Below are positions 10,309 through 17,468 of a DNA stretch of 64,000 nt, in pieces. A program made the translations under genes and the position numbers. Within the stretch, counting starts at the first letter, position 1. Every line of letters starts with the position of its first letter. Origin of the DNA: Listeria kieliensis (GTDB lineage Bacteria; Bacillota; Bacilli; Lactobacillales; Listeriaceae); assembly GCF_003369925.1 (NCBI RefSeq), contig NZ_LARY01000001.1, forward strand, positions 682,001 through 746,000. Direction: 5' to 3'. Under the pieces are notes generated by a model. That model had not been told where the DNA came from. It saw only the letters and a list, made by a program, of their open reading frames with translations, and ran no database searches.

Positions 10309-10310
10309 AG

Positions 10311-10916
10311 ATGCGCGAATTAGTGATTGCAACAGCTAACAAAGGGAAGGTTAAAGAATTTGAAGAGATTCTAGGGAGCCATGATATCAAGATTTTAACG
10401 CTGTTAGATTTTCCAGAAATCGGGGAAATTGAAGAAACAGGCAAAACGTTCAAGGAAAATGCGGCACTAAAAGCAACAACTGTGGCCAAAATTTTAAATA
10501 AAACCGTTCTTGCAGATGATTCAGGACTCGTGGTAGACGCACTTGACGGAGCGCCAGGGGTCTATTCAGCGCGTTATGCAGGAGAAGCGCATAATGATGC
10601 CAAAAACAACGAAAAGCTGTTGAACGAGCTAAAAAACGTGAAACCGGGGGATCGCACGGCGAGATTCCATTGTACACTTGCGATTTCAACGCCAGCGGGA
10701 GAAGTAGATTATTATGAAGGTGAATGTCCTGGAGAAATTGCTTTGGAGCTTTCTGGGGCAAATGGATTCGGCTATGACCCGCTTTTCTATCTACCCGATT
10801 TTGGTGTGACAATGGCAAACCTGACGCCGGACCAAAAAAACAGTATCAGTCACCGAGGGAATGCAATTAAAGAACTTGGAAAAAATATTGAAAAGGTACT
10901 GGAAAAAATCTATTAA
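10311..10916 (+). CDS. rdgB: XTP/dITP diphosphatase (Ham1/RdgB family)
   Basis: This house-cleaning nucleotidase hydrolyses dITP, ITP and XTP to monophosphates so that deaminated purines are not incorporated. The N-terminus LVIATANKGKVKEF binds nucleotide, LADDSGLVVDALDGAPGVYSARYAG carries the catalytic acidic residues, and GFGYDPLFY with SHRGNAIK are further family signatures. At 201 residues it has normal length. It starts 2 nt after the rph stop, in the same operon. Confidence 0.94.
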   Translation: MRELVIATANKGKVKEFEEILGSHDIKILTLLDFPEIGEIEETGKTFKENAALKATTVAKILNKTVLADDSGLVVDALDGAPGVYSARYAGEAHNDAKNNEKLLNELKNVKPGDRTARFHCTLAISTPAGEVDYYEGECPGEIALELSGANGFGYDPLFYLPDFGVTMANLTPDQKNSISHRGNAIKELGKNIEKVLEKIY

Positions 10917-10957
10917 AAATGAGAGAATAGAGAAGCATGTTGGGAGGCAGAAAATCA

Positions 10958-11479
10958 ATGAAACTTGTTGTTGTGAGCGACAGTCACTCTGAACGGGACT
11001 GTTTGATGCACTTAAAAGAAAAGTATGAAGGAAGCGTTGATGCGCTGATTCATTGTGGGGATTCAGAGCTATCGAAAGACGATCCTGCGATTCAAGGGTT
11101 TGAAACGGTGCGCGGGAATTGTGACTTTGGACCAGATTTTCCAAATGAGCGGGTGCTTGATATTGATGGCTACCGAATTTTTGTGACGCATGGCCATTTA
11201 TACAATATTAAAATGACATTGATGAATTTGCGTTACCGAGCACGTGAGCTAAAGGCAGATTTTGTCTTTTTTGGACATTCTCATGAACTTGGAGCAGAAA
11301 TGATGGATAATGCACTTGTTTTAAATCCGGGCAGTATTTCACTTCCGCGCGGAGCTATTCGTGTTAAAACGTATGCTCTGATTGAAAGTGTTCCAGAAGG
11401 CGTTTTGGTGAAATTTATGGACGATCAAGATCAAGAGCTGACAGAATTGACGCAGATTTTTCCACTTTTTAAATCTTAA
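10958..11479 (+). CDS. YsnB/YfcE-type metallophosphoesterase
   Basis: The 173-residue calcineurin-like phosphoesterase shows VVSDSHSERD, ALIHCGDSE, VRGNCD, FVTHGH and FGHSHELG, all the metal ligands of the MJ0936/YfcE family. The ATG at 10958 follows GGGAGG at 10941-10946 and is preferred over the in-frame ATG at 10937. It is the last gene of racE-rph-rdgB-ysnB, a conserved Bacillus/Listeria order. The physiological substrate is not known. Confidence 0.88.
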   Translation: MKLVVVSDSHSERDCLMHLKEKYEGSVDALIHCGDSELSKDDPAIQGFETVRGNCDFGPDFPNERVLDIDGYRIFVTHGHLYNIKMTLMNLRYRARELKADFVFFGHSHELGAEMMDNALVLNPGSISLPRGAIRVKTYALIESVPEGVLVKFMDDQDQELTELTQIFPLFKS

Positions 11480-11522
11480 CTTGTTTTTTTGTAAAAATAT
11501 GAGCTAGCTTGCATAAAAAGCA

Positions 11523-11551
11523 TTGACAAAATGCGGAAATCACCATAAAAT
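11523..11551 (+). promoter_or_regulatory. sigma-A promoter of tRNA-Arg
   Basis: TTGACA (11523-11528) and TAAAAT (11546-11551) are spaced by 17 nt and lie 30 nt upstream of the tRNA. Confidence 0.85.
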
Positions 11552-11581
11552 AGTATTTGGCTGTTCGAAAGTTCGCCATTT

Positions 11582-11655
<74 letters not shown>

Positions 11656-11670
11656 TTAAAAGTAAATTGG

Positions 11671-11740
11671 AAAACATCTTATAAATGGTCTCAAGTTCTT
11701 GATAGAGCTTGATTAGTGACTGTTTGTAAGATGTTTTTAT
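11671..11740 (+). terminator. long hairpin, probable terminator of the tRNA transcript
   Basis: The 15-nt arms 11671-11685 and 11721-11735 pair with one wobble around a 35-nt loop and are followed by TTATTTT. The loop is unusually long for an intrinsic terminator. Confidence 0.55.
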
Positions 11741-11832
11741 TTTGGTTCAATCTTGCTTATTTGTGGAAATATGGATTGATTTTTTAATTTAATTTTTACC
11801 AATTGAATAGATGTTCACTATTAAGAGAATAT

Positions 11833-11857
11833 AAAAAGGACTGTAAAAGTCCTTTTT
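11833..11857 (-). terminator. terminator after DUF898-like gene
   Basis: The perfect 10-bp arms 11833-11842 and 11848-11857 enclose a 5-nt loop and end in a T-run on the minus strand. Confidence 0.8.
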
Positions 11858-11862
11858 ATACC

Positions 11863-12198
11863 TTAGTTAGCGAAAGTGGTATTTTTAACTTTCCAATCTT
11901 CTAATTTGATAGATAGCCAAAAGCTATAAATTCCTAGAGTCACAATTGTTAGTAAGAACCACTTTATCCAATGTCCAAATAGTCCAAAGGCAGACCCGTT
12001 GAATTTCAGTCGCTTGCCTTCGACTACTGTATGATTAATTTTCCAACCATAAACCATACATAATGCCCATGGATAGCAAATACCTAAGGTGAATACGGTT
12101 ACTAACACACCTAGCAATGTCCAACCTATAAATTGAAGTAATCCTCCATCAAAAAATGATGTCCGTCCTTTTTTTGTCTCTAAATAGTTTTCAGTCAT
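11863..12198 (-). CDS. Small DUF898/YjgN-like membrane protein
   Basis: The 111-residue protein has two long hydrophobic regions (FIGWTLLGVLVTVFTLGICY and WIKWFLLTIVTLGIYSFWL). They are joined by a polar segment with WKINHTVVEGKRLKFNGSA. The repeated TLGIxxxW pattern and the GxRLxFxG segment resemble DUF898 (YjgN) proteins of other Gram-positives. Function is unknown. The ATG follows AAAAAGGGG at 8 nt. It lies downstream of the Ltp-like gene on the same strand, 55 nt away, and may be its operon partner in this island. Confidence 0.6.
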   Translation of the reverse strand: MTENYLETKKGRTSFFDGGLLQFIGWTLLGVLVTVFTLGICYPWALCMVYGWKINHTVVEGKRLKFNGSAFGLFGHWIKWFLLTIVTLGIYSFWLSIKLEDWKVKNTTFAN

Positions 12199-12253
12199 TT
12201 ATTGTACCCCTTTTTCTGTTTATATAATTATAGATAATGTGAAATGATAATAT

Positions 12254-13321
12254 CTAGTTGTTTAAATGTTTAATTGCGTAGTCCGCTTCTGACGCAGTAA
12301 ATTTTTCACCATATTGAGAAGTCAATTGATCTCGAATAGCAGCAGGGGACATTTGCATAGATTCTTGATACTCTTTAGCTTTTGCAAGTGCATTTTCATT
12401 ATAATCCGCTTTTAAATTATCAACAGCGTACTGTGCAGCTTCCGCTGAGAATTGTTCGCCGTATTCAGAGACAAGCTGGTCATAAATCGCTGCTTTGGAC
12501 ATTTTCATTGAGTCAGAGTATTGTTCTGCTTTGCTTAAAGCGTTTTCTCCCTCTGCTCCCAATCTAGCTTTGCGCTCTTCCTCAGCTTTTTCTTTTGCAG
12601 CTCGTTCTTCCTCAGCTTTGCGTTCAGCTTCCTCTTTTTTTCTTGCTTGTTCTTCCTCGGCTTTTCGTTTAGCTTCTTCCTTAGCTTTTTTTTCTTTATA
12701 TGATTTGGAATGATTTTCAATCTTTATTTCTTCTTCTGCCGACACGTACCCATCCTTTTCGACTTTTACCATGACTTCTCTATTTTCTTCATCGGGATCT
12801 AATGAAATTTCATGAGAAAATTTGCCATCAGCACCGACTTCTATAGCTGGAGAGTCGTCAACTTTAACAGTCGAATGTGGTTCGGCAGTTCCTTTGATTA
12901 TAGCTTTTCCATTTTCATCAGTATCCAGTAAATTATTTTCTACACTCAATTCCGCTTGTTGCATAGCATTTTCGATTGTGACTAGTCTTAAGGCACTCTT
13001 AAATCCAGAGCGTTTTGCTTCAACGGCTACTTTTTTCTCTTCTTCGTGTGGTGATAATTTTATTTTTATGGAAAATTTACCATTCGATTTGGTTTTAGTA
13101 ACTTTACCGTCTACTCGCAATGTCGCTTTTTTGTCTGTTTCACCCTTGATCCAAGCTACTCCATGTTTATTTGTTTCTATAGATGTAGAATATACAGAAA
13201 GTGAAACAGTCTCTTCCTCATCCTTTTTATCACCGGTACCAGCTCCAATTGCACCTAGTACTAATACAATGATTATCCAAAACCACCACTTCTTAAAAAT
13301 GGATTTTTTTTGTTTTTCCAT
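12254..13321 (-). CDS. Membrane-anchored Ltp-family surface protein (superinfection-exclusion-type repeats)
   Basis: The protein of about 355 residues has four parts. An N-terminal basic segment and a single transmembrane helix (WWFWIIIVLVLGAIGAG) come first. Two Ig-like beta domains follow, each with a GKAxIKGxxxxxxxVxVD-type start. Next is a highly charged K/E/A coiled coil. The C-terminus has two tandem repeats of about 45 residues, ALSKAEQYSDSMKMSKAAIY and ALAKAKEYQESMQMSPAAIR, each ending YGExFxAxxAxYAxxxL. These repeats match the Ltp family (PF07553), known from phage TP-J34 as a superinfection-exclusion lipoprotein. No lipobox cysteine is present, so anchoring is by the helix. The start is the second ATG (13321), 8 nt from GGGGAG; 13327 is the alternative. 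Blocking of phage DNA entry is inferred from the family only. Confidence 0.72.
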   Translation of the reverse strand: MEKQKKSIFKKWWFWIIIVLVLGAIGAGTGDKKDEEETVSLSVYSTSIETNKHGVAWIKGETDKKATLRVDGKVTKTKSNGKFSIKIKLSPHEEEKKVAVEAKRSGFKSALRLVTIENAMQQAELSVENNLLDTDENGKAIIKGTAEPHSTVKVDDSPAIEVGADGKFSHEISLDPDEENREVMVKVEKDGYVSAEEEIKIENHSKSYKEKKAKEEAKRKAEEEQARKKEEAERKAEEERAAKEKAEEERKARLGAEGENALSKAEQYSDSMKMSKAAIYDQLVSEYGEQFSAEAAQYAVDNLKADYNENALAKAKEYQESMQMSPAAIRDQLTSQYGEKFTASEADYAIKHLNN

Positions 13322-13528
13322 TCTCATATCTCCCCTTTTATGTTTTATTCTATATAATCGCAGTTGCGTTTATATCACTTTATTTAAAGTAGATCCTAAT
13401 AAAATCAAAGCCCTAATTTTTTTTATGTCTTCTTCTTTTTATAAAAGTTTTTGGAATTTCAAAGGTCTGATTTTTATTAACAATCACCGAAAAGTATACC
13501 ACGAACTAAAAGGAAGGAGGAGTGAATT

Positions 13529-13812
13529 TTGTTACTAAAATATAAAATATTTATTCACTAACTCGAAAATCCAAAAGTGATAAATAAAGAAATTATTGAA
13601 CCTGTCACAACCAAAGAAAGTCACATTCTGACTAATATTTCAGAATTAAAAGCATCAAAGCGTATTTCAAAGAAGGATTTATGAATACTGAAAGTGAGGC
13701 AAATAGTTTATAACGAAGGAATGATATTTTGAATCAACTTATAAGCGAAGAATATATGAATAAATACTTCGAACAAGAATTTGTAGACTATGATAAATTG
13801 GATAATTATTAA
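13529..13812 (+). pseudogene. decayed or tiny ORFs, function not recognised
   Basis: Three short frames in series carry ribosome-binding-like sequences. (a) TTG 13529, after GGAAGGAGG, is read to TAA at 13559 and the same frame continues to TGA at 13684 (LENPKVINKEIIEP...). (b) ATG 13681, after AAGAAGG, gives 10 codons. (c) TTG 13729, in the same frame as (b), gives 27 residues (MNQLISEEYMNKYF...DNY) and ends 13812. Sense-like composition broken by stops suggests remnants of one or two genes. I do not recognise the family. They could also be real micro-ORFs. Confidence 0.35.
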
Positions 13813-14148
13813 TTCGTTTATTTCAGTATCTCAAGTCGATTCAAATAAATATTTTCTACAAAATAAAAGCTAGTATTAGCAAATTTTTAATTAAAGTATA
13901 TTTTCCGGTAAGACTACTTATCTCTTTTGACAAGCTCCCATAAGTTAGTAATTCTTTTTTATGTTCGGTCAGGTGAAATATAACAAAATGACTATTCGTG
14001 ATAAAATCCGAAAAATCTGCAAAAATATAGATTTTTGGATGTTTAAGACTTGAAATAGGCTTTTCATTACTTTTTTGGTTTTGCAGAATTATTTCATGCT
14101 ATACTCAAATTGTGATATAGAATAAAACCAACGAAAAGAGGATCTGTC
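13813..14148. other. AT-rich intergenic stretch, nothing recognised
   Basis: No supported ORF, RNA or repeat was seen. A possible promoter lies at its right end (TTGCAG, then TATACT near 14100) ahead of the decayed peptide gene. Confidence 0.5.
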
Positions 14149-14400
14149 GTGAAAAAAATAACAAAAAAGAGATAGTTATGCAGTTTCCTAGCCTACATTA
14201 GCTCATTCAGCTGAAAATATATGGTTTGACTATAATTACTTCAACGGAATATTGTGTGGAAGAGTAGGAAGACAATAGTTAGATCAACAAAAAATAAGCA
14301 ATAGCTAATAGCCTTATAGTATGCAAGAACATAGCAAGTAGCCTTGTATGAGCATTTGATAAGAGTTGGTCAATTCACAACTGGAGCAATACTTGATTGT
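14149..14400 (+). pseudogene. degenerate gene for a small secreted peptide
   Basis: GTG 14149 follows AACGAAAAGAGG at 8 nt and reads MKKITKKR, then stops. In another frame the sequence resumes as PTLAHSAENIWFDYNYFNG...GRVGRQ and then TAG near 14276. This gives a basic N-terminus, an AHSA cleavage-like site and an aromatic-rich mature part, broken by a stop and a frameshift. The arrangement recalls Sec-secreted bacteriocins such as the lactococcin 972 family, but the resemblance is weak. The same 12-nt box AACGAAAAGAGG occurs at 14523-14534 before the intact secreted gene downstream. Confidence 0.35.
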
Positions 14401-14541
14401 TCAACTTGATGTTTGAAAGACAGCTAAATTTCATACTTTTAATTCTTTAATTATAAAAACCAGAATTTTCAATACAGTTTTTGACCTGATTTTGAGCTAA
14501 ACTCATTACCAAATACTAACGCAACGAAAAGAGGTAACAAC

Positions 14542-15060
14542 ATGAAGAAAAAACTTATTAAAACAATGTTATTTGCCAGTGTTATGGGATTAATCTTAAG
14601 TGTAGTATTTCCTTCGATATTGTCTGTTCGTGCAGCTTTACAAGAAGATCAAGTAACTGCCATACCGGAGGAAAACTCAAGTACGTATGTGCCCTCAGAA
14701 GATGAATTGAAGGGTTTAGGACTATCTGAAGATGAAATTGCAGAATTAATGAGGGTTCAAGATGCAGGGATAACATTGAAAAATGGGGTCGCATATGATG
14801 AAAATGGCAAAAAACTGACTTTGAAAGAACGAGGCAAACTGAGTTGGGCAGTAAAAATCTTAAGAAAAGCATGGAATAAGATTCCTAAAAAAGTTAAAAA
14901 TGCAATGGGCGGAGTTGCTGGATTTGAAGCTGTATTGAGTTTTATCGATCACTTTACTGGCAAAGTTTCTGATGCTATTTATCTTGGTTGTAGAAAAATA
15001 GGATTGAGTAAAGCCGTTTCTTGGTGGGTCATGAAAATTCTTACCCTAATAGCGTTTTGA
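14542..15060 (+). CDS. Secreted, bacteriocin-like protein of unknown family
   Basis: The 172-residue protein has a clear Sec signal peptide (MKKKLIK, hydrophobic core, cut probably after SVRA at 31). An acidic middle follows (residues 32-85, rich in E/D, with DELKGLGLSEDEIAELM). The C-terminal 75 residues from 98 are basic and amphipathic: GKLSWAVKILRKAWNKIPKK, a glycine-rich turn, then a hydrophobic end (WWVMKILTLIAF). Signal, acidic pro-part and cationic helical end resemble a secreted pore-forming bacteriocin or toxin precursor. I do not recognise a named family. GAGG precedes the ATG at 8 nt. A small basic membrane protein follows at 8 nt and could be its immunity protein. Confidence 0.6.
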   Translation: MKKKLIKTMLFASVMGLILSVVFPSILSVRAALQEDQVTAIPEENSSTYVPSEDELKGLGLSEDEIAELMRVQDAGITLKNGVAYDENGKKLTLKERGKLSWAVKILRKAWNKIPKKVKNAMGGVAGFEAVLSFIDHFTGKVSDAIYLGCRKIGLSKAVSWWVMKILTLIAF

Positions 15061-15068
15061 GGATGCCC

Positions 15069-15245
15069 ATGATGTCTAGTAAAATGATAACTATTTGTTT
15101 TATAATAATTGGTATTCTCTTGCTTTTTGTTTTACCTATAGTCCTACCAAATAACACCATACTATTTTGGATTAGGGTAGCTTTTGCAGCTTATATTTTT
15201 ATTAATATTATTGGTGATTGGTGTAAGCGGAGAAAGAAACGGTAA
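15069..15245 (+). CDS. Small basic two-helix membrane protein, candidate immunity protein
   Basis: The 58-residue protein has two transmembrane helices (ICFIIIGILLLFVLPIVL and ILFWIRVAFAAYIFINIIG) and a strongly basic tail CKRRKKR. The start is placed at ATG 15069 (15072 also possible) because GAGG of the preceding stop region lies 6-9 nt upstream. It begins 8 nt after the stop of the secreted protein, so the two are translated together. Small membrane proteins with basic tails next to secreted peptides are typical bacteriocin immunity proteins. That role is inferred from size, topology and position; no family was recognised. Confidence 0.6.
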   Translation: MMSSKMITICFIIIGILLLFVLPIVLPNNTILFWIRVAFAAYIFINIIGDWCKRRKKR

Positions 15246-15401
15246 ATTGAGATTGTATAATCTTGAAATAAGCTAAAATGCGCCGACTTATTCAAAGAAC
15301 TAAGGCAAACCATAATTATGGATGACAAAGCATAGTATTTGGAACCTGTAGACTAATTTTTAAACTTTTTCATATGCTGTTTTTGTGCAAAATCTGGAGA
15401 G

Positions 15402-15445
15402 CTTAAGGATGATTAACGTTTGAGAAATCATTCTTGAGGCTTTTT
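15402..15445 (+). terminator. probable terminator of the secreted protein/membrane protein pair
   Basis: The 13-bp stem (15402-15414 with 15426-15438, two wobble pairs) has an 11-nt loop and is followed by GCTTTTT. Confidence 0.5.
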
Positions 15446-15809
15446 ACTATTTAAAATAGGGAGAAAAAGAGGTTTAAAACTCCTTTGCTAAGTATTTTTT
15501 GATATTACTAATGAAAATTTTATGGGATAAGTTCACGGTAAGGATCCTCTTGTGATGCTAACTCTTCTTTTAGCTCCTCACAAACTCTTAGTTTGACACC
15601 CTTCGCCTGTCACGGGGTTCTAGAAGTAGAAGTATAGTTAGTCTGTCAAGAATTTCGAAAGATTAGACTTAGGGATGGAATAGGGACGTTGAAATTTAAA
15701 ACGGGAAGTATTGTACCCGGCTATTTTTGAAAATAGTAGATGCAATCTTCCTTTTAAGAAATGAATAGCGAGGCTTTATGTGTCTTTTTGGGAATCATTA
15801 AGATAAATT
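15446..15809 (-). other. intergenic stretch holding a short coding-like remnant on the minus strand
   Basis: On the minus strand about 15,607 down to TAA at 15520-15522 reads as a coherent charged tail, GVKLRVCEELKEELASQEDP followed by YRELIP. A plausible upstream continuation (NPVTGEG) lies one frame away and no start is present. This looks like the 3' end of a decayed gene that I do not recognise. Nothing else was supported in the stretch. Confidence 0.3.
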
Positions 15810-15850
15810 AAAAGGCAGGATCTCTATAGAATTTAGGGATCCTGCCTTTT
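15810..15850 (-). terminator. terminator after MFS transporter gene
   Basis: The 15-nt arms 15810-15824 and 15836-15850 (one wobble) read into TTTT on the minus strand, just past the MFS stop. Confidence 0.8.
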
Positions 15851-15858
15851 TTAAATTA

Positions 15859-17070
15859 TTAATTATTCATCGCCTTTTTATTTTTTAAGGAATATACGAA
15901 TATTAGCGCTATAACAAGAATAATAGCACAAAATATTGGGAAGATAAGCAATGAGCCTGTGTGAATTATTCCAATTATAAATGTGCAAAGACTGACAATT
16001 AGATAATATCCTAAACTTAAAAAAGCTCCTGACGTACCCGCTGTTTTTGGAAAATGAATAAGTGCTAAACTTAAACAGTTTGGCAATGATATTCCAATTC
16101 CAACAAGTAAGCAAAATATCCCCAATATATATAATATCAGCTCACTTGTAGTGCTCAACCGTATAAATACAGTTGCCACCAAAAATAATGTTGAGATAAA
16201 TGATACAACAAGTCCTTCCTTAATTGTCTGCATGGCATTTCTCTTTTTTAATGATTTACTAGATAGCCACGCCCCAATCATGGTTGCTGATGCAACGACG
16301 CATCCCATAAATCCATATTGACTTTGTGTAAAATGAAACGTATCAATAAAAATCCCAGGTGCTTCTGAATAATAGCTAAAGATAATCCCATTAAACAAGC
16401 CAATAAGTAAACCGAAAATTACAGTGTGAGGGTCTAAGATCATTTCCTTAGCAATCCTAAACATACTATATAAATTAAGGTTGGCTTGTGTATCACTTGC
16501 CGTTTCTGGTAAATTCTTTAAACTAAAATAAAGCAAAATCATCCCCATAACCACTAGTACAAAAAAGACGATGCGGAAACCATAAAATTGTGTGATAATC
16601 CCACCTATAAGAGGACCAAGTGCAGGAGAGAATGCCAAAACAGCTGATATTTTAGCAAACATTTGATGCCGCTCTGTTCCCATATAGCTATCTCTTAAAA
16701 TGGTTTGAGTAGTGACTGATCCAGTGCTTGCACCGAAAGCTTGAATAAATCTACCGATAAATAGTAGGACTATGCTATTTGCTATAAGACAAAGAACGCT
16801 ACCAACTATATATACGGATATTCCAAAATTCATTGCCTTCCTTCGTCCAAAGTAATCTGAACCAATTCCCCAAAACACTACTCCAATGGCAAATGCTAAA
16901 AAGTAAATACTCAGAGTCATTTGAGAAATATTGAGAGAGGTACCGAATTTTAGGGCAATCTCAGTTAAAGAAGGTGTATAGATAGTTTCACTTAGCTGAG
17001 GGAAACCTACTAAACAGACCAGTAAAGGTAAACTTATTTTATTATTGTTTTTTTTGGATGTTTTTTTCAT
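15859..17070 (-). CDS. MFS drug-efflux transporter, Bcr/CflA subfamily
   Basis: The 403-residue protein has 12 predicted membrane segments. MFS motif A appears as GIGSDYFGRRKAM in the loop after helix 2. The start PQLSETIYTPSLTEIALKFG and the segment GRFIQAFGASTGSV are typical of Bcr/CflA proton-driven drug exporters (bicyclomycin, chloramphenicol and similar). The substrate cannot be deduced. AAGGAAG precedes the ATG. It lies at the far end of the tRNA-Arg island, its codon use is AT-rich compared with the core genes, and it is not adjacent to a dedicated regulator. Confidence 0.85.
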   Translation of the reverse strand: MKKTSKKNNNKISLPLLVCLVGFPQLSETIYTPSLTEIALKFGTSLNISQMTLSIYFLAFAIGVVFWGIGSDYFGRRKAMNFGISVYIVGSVLCLIANSIVLLFIGRFIQAFGASTGSVTTQTILRDSYMGTERHQMFAKISAVLAFSPALGPLIGGIITQFYGFRIVFFVLVVMGMILLYFSLKNLPETASDTQANLNLYSMFRIAKEMILDPHTVIFGLLIGLFNGIIFSYYSEAPGIFIDTFHFTQSQYGFMGCVVASATMIGAWLSSKSLKKRNAMQTIKEGLVVSFISTLFLVATVFIRLSTTSELILYILGIFCLLVGIGISLPNCLSLALIHFPKTAGTSGAFLSLGYYLIVSLCTFIIGIIHTGSLLIFPIFCAIILVIALIFVYSLKNKKAMNN

Positions 17071-17468
17071 TATAATCTTCCTTAAATTAATTATTTGTTA
17101 AGTATGAAAAAAACATCCTTTGAAGGGAAATGGTGGAATCATAATTTTAATCCATGAATAAAAAATTACAACAGCACCTCCTTTTTGAATCTAAGCGTTC
17201 ATTATATCATCGATTAAAAAAATAGCAAAATCATTATTTAATTTATTCTTATAAAAATTTCATGACCGGATAAAGAATAGGGGCTCTTTATTTATTTTTT
17301 TCTTTTACAAAGAATGACCATGCTCTAGAGGGTGTTTTTTTATTTTACAAAAACCTCAGTTTGACAGGATTTTCTACTTCTACTATGCTAGGATTAATAG
17401 CTAATTTTGAAAAGGGTTTCATTGTGTGTGGAAGTTAAAAAATGAGATTCGAGGGAGTTTGATGGAAA
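17071..17468. other. divergent intergenic region between MFS gene and PRD regulator
   Basis: On the plus strand a near-consensus promoter TTGACA (17361-17366), 17 nt, TATGCT (17384-17389) should drive the PRD regulator. On the minus strand, about 105 nt before the MFS start, a full Shine-Dalgarno AAAAAGGAGGTG (complement of 17175-17186) is present with no convincing ORF after it; GTG/CTG/TTG codons there run at once into TAA. A leader peptide for the exporter is possible but not supported. A weak 7-bp hairpin with T-run lies at 17270-17298. Confidence 0.5.
17361..17389 (+). promoter_or_regulatory. sigma-A promoter of the PRD regulator
   Basis: TTGACA and TATGCT are separated by 17 nt, with 79 nt between the -10 and the GTG start. 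Confidence 0.75.

Noticed and set aside
12822-13538. 238-codon open frame on the plus strand
   Set aside because: It lies antisense to the Ltp-like gene, has no family pattern or RBS, and its serine-rich content mirrors the K/E-rich coding strand.
17098-17142. 14-codon leader peptide MIPPFPFKGCFFHT before the MFS gene
   Set aside because: No ribosome binding site lies at the correct distance, so it is not listed as a gene.
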